Assembly (NCBI RefSeq): GCF_010092505.1
Contig: NZ_CP048021.1
Span: 2,604,001 to 2,668,000, forward strand
Direction of reading: 5' to 3'
Length of the DNA: 64,000 nucleotides
Origin: Virgibacillus sp. MSP4-1
Lineage (GTDB): Bacteria > Bacillota > Bacilli > Bacillales > Alkalibacillaceae
Of the stretch, positions 62,381-64,000 are shown in pieces. Position 1 is the first letter of the stretch, and the number at the start of each line of letters is the position of its first letter. The position numbers and the translations under genes are program-made. The notes under the pieces were generated by a model. That model was not told where the DNA came from. It did not search any database and saw only the letters and a list, made by a program, of their open reading frames with translations.

Positions 62381-62698
62381 CTATACAATAAAGTTATAAA
62401 CCAACAATACTAGTATTACATGGAATATAAATCGAATAATATGATGACTGTATGTAAGTTTCCTCTTAGTCAATATCCCTTCTGCAATCGATAATAGATG
62501 CATTATTATAAATGCTACGATTAGCATAATAAACATACTATTCTTATTTGGAAAAAATAAAATTACTAACATGCTAATAGATACAACCACAAAGGATATT
62601 GAGCGAACCTGAAATTCATTTTCTTTCAATTGAAAAATTCCTGCCATTCCAGTTAATATAGCGTATAAACCAATCAATACATAGATAATAATAACCAT
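62381..62698 (-). CDS. Four-helix membrane protein under MerR control
   Basis: 105 residues from ATG 62698, eight bases after GGGGG. Hydrophobic segments near 2-20, 30-48, 55-75 and 85-103 with short loops. It precedes the MerR gene by 13 bp. Function unknown; the MerR arrangement suggests it responds to the same, unknown signal. Confidence 0.75.
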   Translation of the reverse strand: MVIIIYVLIGLYAILTGMAGIFQLKENEFQVRSISFVVVSISMLVILFFPNKNSMFIMLIVAFIIMHLLSIAEGILTKRKLTYSHHIIRFIFHVILVLLVYNFIV

Positions 62699-62727
62699 TT
62701 GCGATACCCCCATCTTTTGTTACTACC

Positions 62728-62758
62728 ACTTTAAAAGATGGAGTTAACTCCATGTCAA
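62728..62758 (-). promoter_or_regulatory. MerR-type promoter with palindromic operator
   Basis: Minus strand TTGACA (62753-62758), 19-bp spacer, TAAAGT (62728-62733). The spacer holds a perfect 16-bp palindrome ATGGAGTTAACTCCAT (62738-62753). A long spacer with a central palindrome is the hallmark of MerR-activated promoters. Confidence 0.85.
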
Positions 62759-62849
62759 TATTTTTTATAATAAGGAGTTTCAAGAGTGAGGACCTTTTTT
62801 AGATAGCGTGAAGTGATTGCTACTCATTCACTTTTTTAATTCTAAGTCA

Positions 62850-63008
62850 TCAGTTTGAATTTGGTTGAATCTGACTTTGATTATCCTTTTCGTATTCCTG
62901 TACTGCTACCTTGTCCGCAACTATTTATGAGACCTTCCTAGCATTTTCAAGAATGTCACGATCATTGAGTTGCAAAAATGCGTTAAGTTTTTCCATCCAA
63001 TCCTTCAT
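62850..63008 (-). pseudogene. RhuM-family C-terminal relic
   Basis: Reads MKDWMEKLNAFLQLNDRDIL then ENARKVS, an in-frame stop, and IVADKVAVQEYEKDNQSQIQ. This follows the C-terminal end of the virulence RhuM family (MxDWxxxLDAFLxFNxREIL then GKVS). The N-terminal 280 or so residues are absent. The relic begins five bases after the rlmH stop codon. Confidence 0.65.
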
Positions 63009-63013
63009 ATGCG

Positions 63014-63493
63014 TTATTTGTGATACGGTTCATTCCTTAAAATCTTAAAAGCCCGATACACCTGTTCCAGCAATATGAGTCGCATCAACTGATGAGGAAA
63101 TGTCATTTTTGAAAAAGAAAGCGCCATATCACTCCGCTCCGTGACTTCCTCACTCAGTCCAAGCGATCCACCGATAACAAAGGCGATTTTACTGTTCCCA
63201 TATGTCGTAAGTTCATCAATCTTTTGGGACAGCTGTTCAGAAGTCAGCTGTTTTCCCTTAATTTCTAAAGTAAATACATATGTATCTGTGGATATCTTGT
63301 TTAAAATTCGCTGCCCTTCCTTTCGTTTTACTTCCTCCTCTTCTGCGGCACTCAGATTTTCCGGTGCCTTTTCATCCGGAAGCTCAACAATTTCTATATT
63401 TGTATAAGGGCCCAGCCGTTTCGTGTATTCCGCAATTCCCTGCTTTAAATACTTTTCTTTTAGCTTTCCCACTGTAATCAGGCTGATCTTCAT
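63014..63493 (-). CDS. rlmH: 23S rRNA (pseudouridine1915-N3)-methyltransferase RlmH
   Basis: 159 residues from ATG 63493, the conserved start [20 protein letters not shown]; a long upstream extension lacks family similarity and runs through DnaA boxes. SPOUT-fold motifs [13 protein letters not shown] near residue 105 and [20 protein letters not shown] near 132 complete the SAM-binding knot. RlmH methylates pseudouridine 1915 in helix 69. In B. subtilis the gene is yydA, near walK and oriC; in staphylococci it is orfX, the SCC integration site. Confidence 0.96.
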   Translation of the reverse strand: MKISLITVGKLKEKYLKQGIAEYTKRLGPYTNIEIVELPDEKAPENLSAAEEEEVKRKEGQRILNKISTDTYVFTLEIKGKQLTSEQLSQKIDELTTYGNSKIAFVIGGSLGLSEEVTERSDMALSFSKMTFPHQLMRLILLEQVYRAFKILRNEPYHK

Positions 63494-63564
63494 GGTTTCC
63501 ATTAACTCCTTTTTAAAACCTATTCGTAATTCTGACTGGCATTCCCGTTCAAGGATGATAAAAT

Positions 63565-63772
63565 TTATCCACCAGCTTGTCCACATCCCTTGTGTAAAAC
63601 CCAACTGTACACAGGATTTTAACAGAAAACACAGGTTATGCACAATTTTATCCACATATGCACATGTGTTTGCCTGTTATTTTGTGTCCGAATATATGTT
63701 TCCTACAAAATATGCTCAGTTTTCAACAAGTTATGCACATTTTGTTGATAAGTTCGTTTAATCTGTGTATAA
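63565..63772. promoter_or_regulatory. DnaA-box cluster between rlmH and htrA
   Basis: TTATCCACA at 63648, near matches TTATCCACC 63565, TTGTCCACA 63577, TTATGCACA 63636 and 63731, and complements of TTATCAACA (63743) and TTATACACA (63764). At least seven boxes in 210 bp. The B. subtilis yydA region carries a known regulatory DnaA-box cluster. Confidence 0.85.
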
Positions 63773-63882
63773 CTGCTCTTTGTTGTCTGGTTTGTCGGAT
63801 TATGATCAGGCATTTCGATGTTGTTGGGCTAAAATTTCCAAGCCCCCTGTTCTCGAAGTTTTGCCTCAAACGATACCTATAC

Positions 63883-63914
63883 AAAAAGCAGGGATATTCA
63901 CATCCCTGCTTTTT
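63883..63914 (-). terminator. Terminator of the htrA-type gene
   Basis: AAAAAGCAGGGAT and ATCCCTGCTTTTT form a perfect stem with loop ATTCAC, just after the htrA stop at 63916. Confidence 0.88.
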
Positions 63915-63915
63915 C

Positions 63916-64000
63916 TTAGAAGTCCTGCGCAGATAAGGTCATGGTTGTCGTTTGCTTCTTACCATTACGGTAGAAGGTGATTTCCATTTTCTCACCTGGC
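63916..64000 (-). CDS. HtrA-type serine protease, C-terminal end only
   Basis: The last 27 codons are visible: PGEKMEITFYRNGKKQTTTM and TLSAQDF. This is the end of a PDZ domain as found in HtrA/DegP-like membrane proteases (HtrC/YycK in Bacillus), which normally sits between the walRK operon and rlmH. The rest lies beyond the window. Confidence 0.75.
   Translation of the reverse strand, partial: PGEKMEITFYRNGKKQTTTMTLSAQDF

Noticed and set aside
1..64000. tRNA or rRNA genes
   Set aside because: No cloverleaf with a TTCGANTC-type arm or rRNA-like sequence was seen.

Overview
The window looks like a chromosomal segment from a low-GC, endospore-former-type Firmicute of the family Bacillaceae, resembling the Virgibacillus/Oceanobacillus group; the genus is an inference. 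Evidence: strong AGGAGG ribosome binding sites with frequent GTG/TTG starts, sigma-A promoters, a PerR box and CcpA (cre) sites, and genes for ComK, GbsR, LTA synthase, DUF3231 and MpsC/DUF2294. The right edge carries rlmH (yydA/orfX), a DnaA-box cluster and the end of an HtrA-type protease. In Bacillus that order lies next to the walRK (yyc) operon, so the window is close to oriC.

Layout. 1-12 kb: MpsC-like protein, a PAS protein with a degenerate histidine-kinase core and a leader with an attenuator-like hairpin, a six-repeat propeller lectin, small regulators (Lrp, TetR) beside an MBL-fold enzyme and short-chain dehydrogenases, a putative secreted peptide with a membrane protein, and an orphan sigma factor. 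12-31 kb is a genomic island: XRE regulator and ComK, an ISL3 element just after the comK stop codon, an IS21 element that cut a DUF1998 (DrmB-type) helicase, a complete type I restriction-modification operon (hsdM-hsdS-hsdR), a SIR2-like gene put out of frame by a poly-T tract, a GIY-YIG/DUF4357 protein, a MORN-repeat protein and a zinc-cluster protein with a deleted second copy of itself. 30.5-34 kb: a PIN/HTH gene pair and small hypotheticals. 34-36.6 kb: a NERD protein embedded in arrays of palindromic repeats. 36.6-45 kb: a GT28-type lipid glycosyltransferase, MFS transporter, LTA synthase-like protein, SDR, and an XRE/membrane-protein pair. 45-52 kb: GbsR-like regulator, a four-gene ABC importer/HAD phosphatase operon and a divergent secreted metallophosphoesterase. 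52-57 kb: DUF3231, PerR-controlled Dps and stand-alone small genes, including a sigma-I C-terminal domain protein. 57-62 kb: YhhX-like oxidoreductase and a mannose-family PTS with its DUF956 partner. 62-64 kb: MerR module, RhuM relic, rlmH, DnaA boxes and htrA end.

The most unusual content is non-coding. Three repeat families populate the gene gaps. (i) GKCCTTCAT-N7-ATGAAGGMCA palindromes occur at six loci, and neighbouring units keep a spacing of 52-53 bp even in separate loci; one locus is amplified as a 248-bp tandem repeat. (ii) GGTACC-flanked palindromes of about 50 bp sit at gene 3' ends, apparently as terminators. (iii) A structured element of about 90-140 nt with conserved CCCACTTAGTCTTG and TATTACGGCCAGT blocks occurs three times. 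I do not recognise any of the three as a described family.

All calls were made by reading the sequence; no database search was run.
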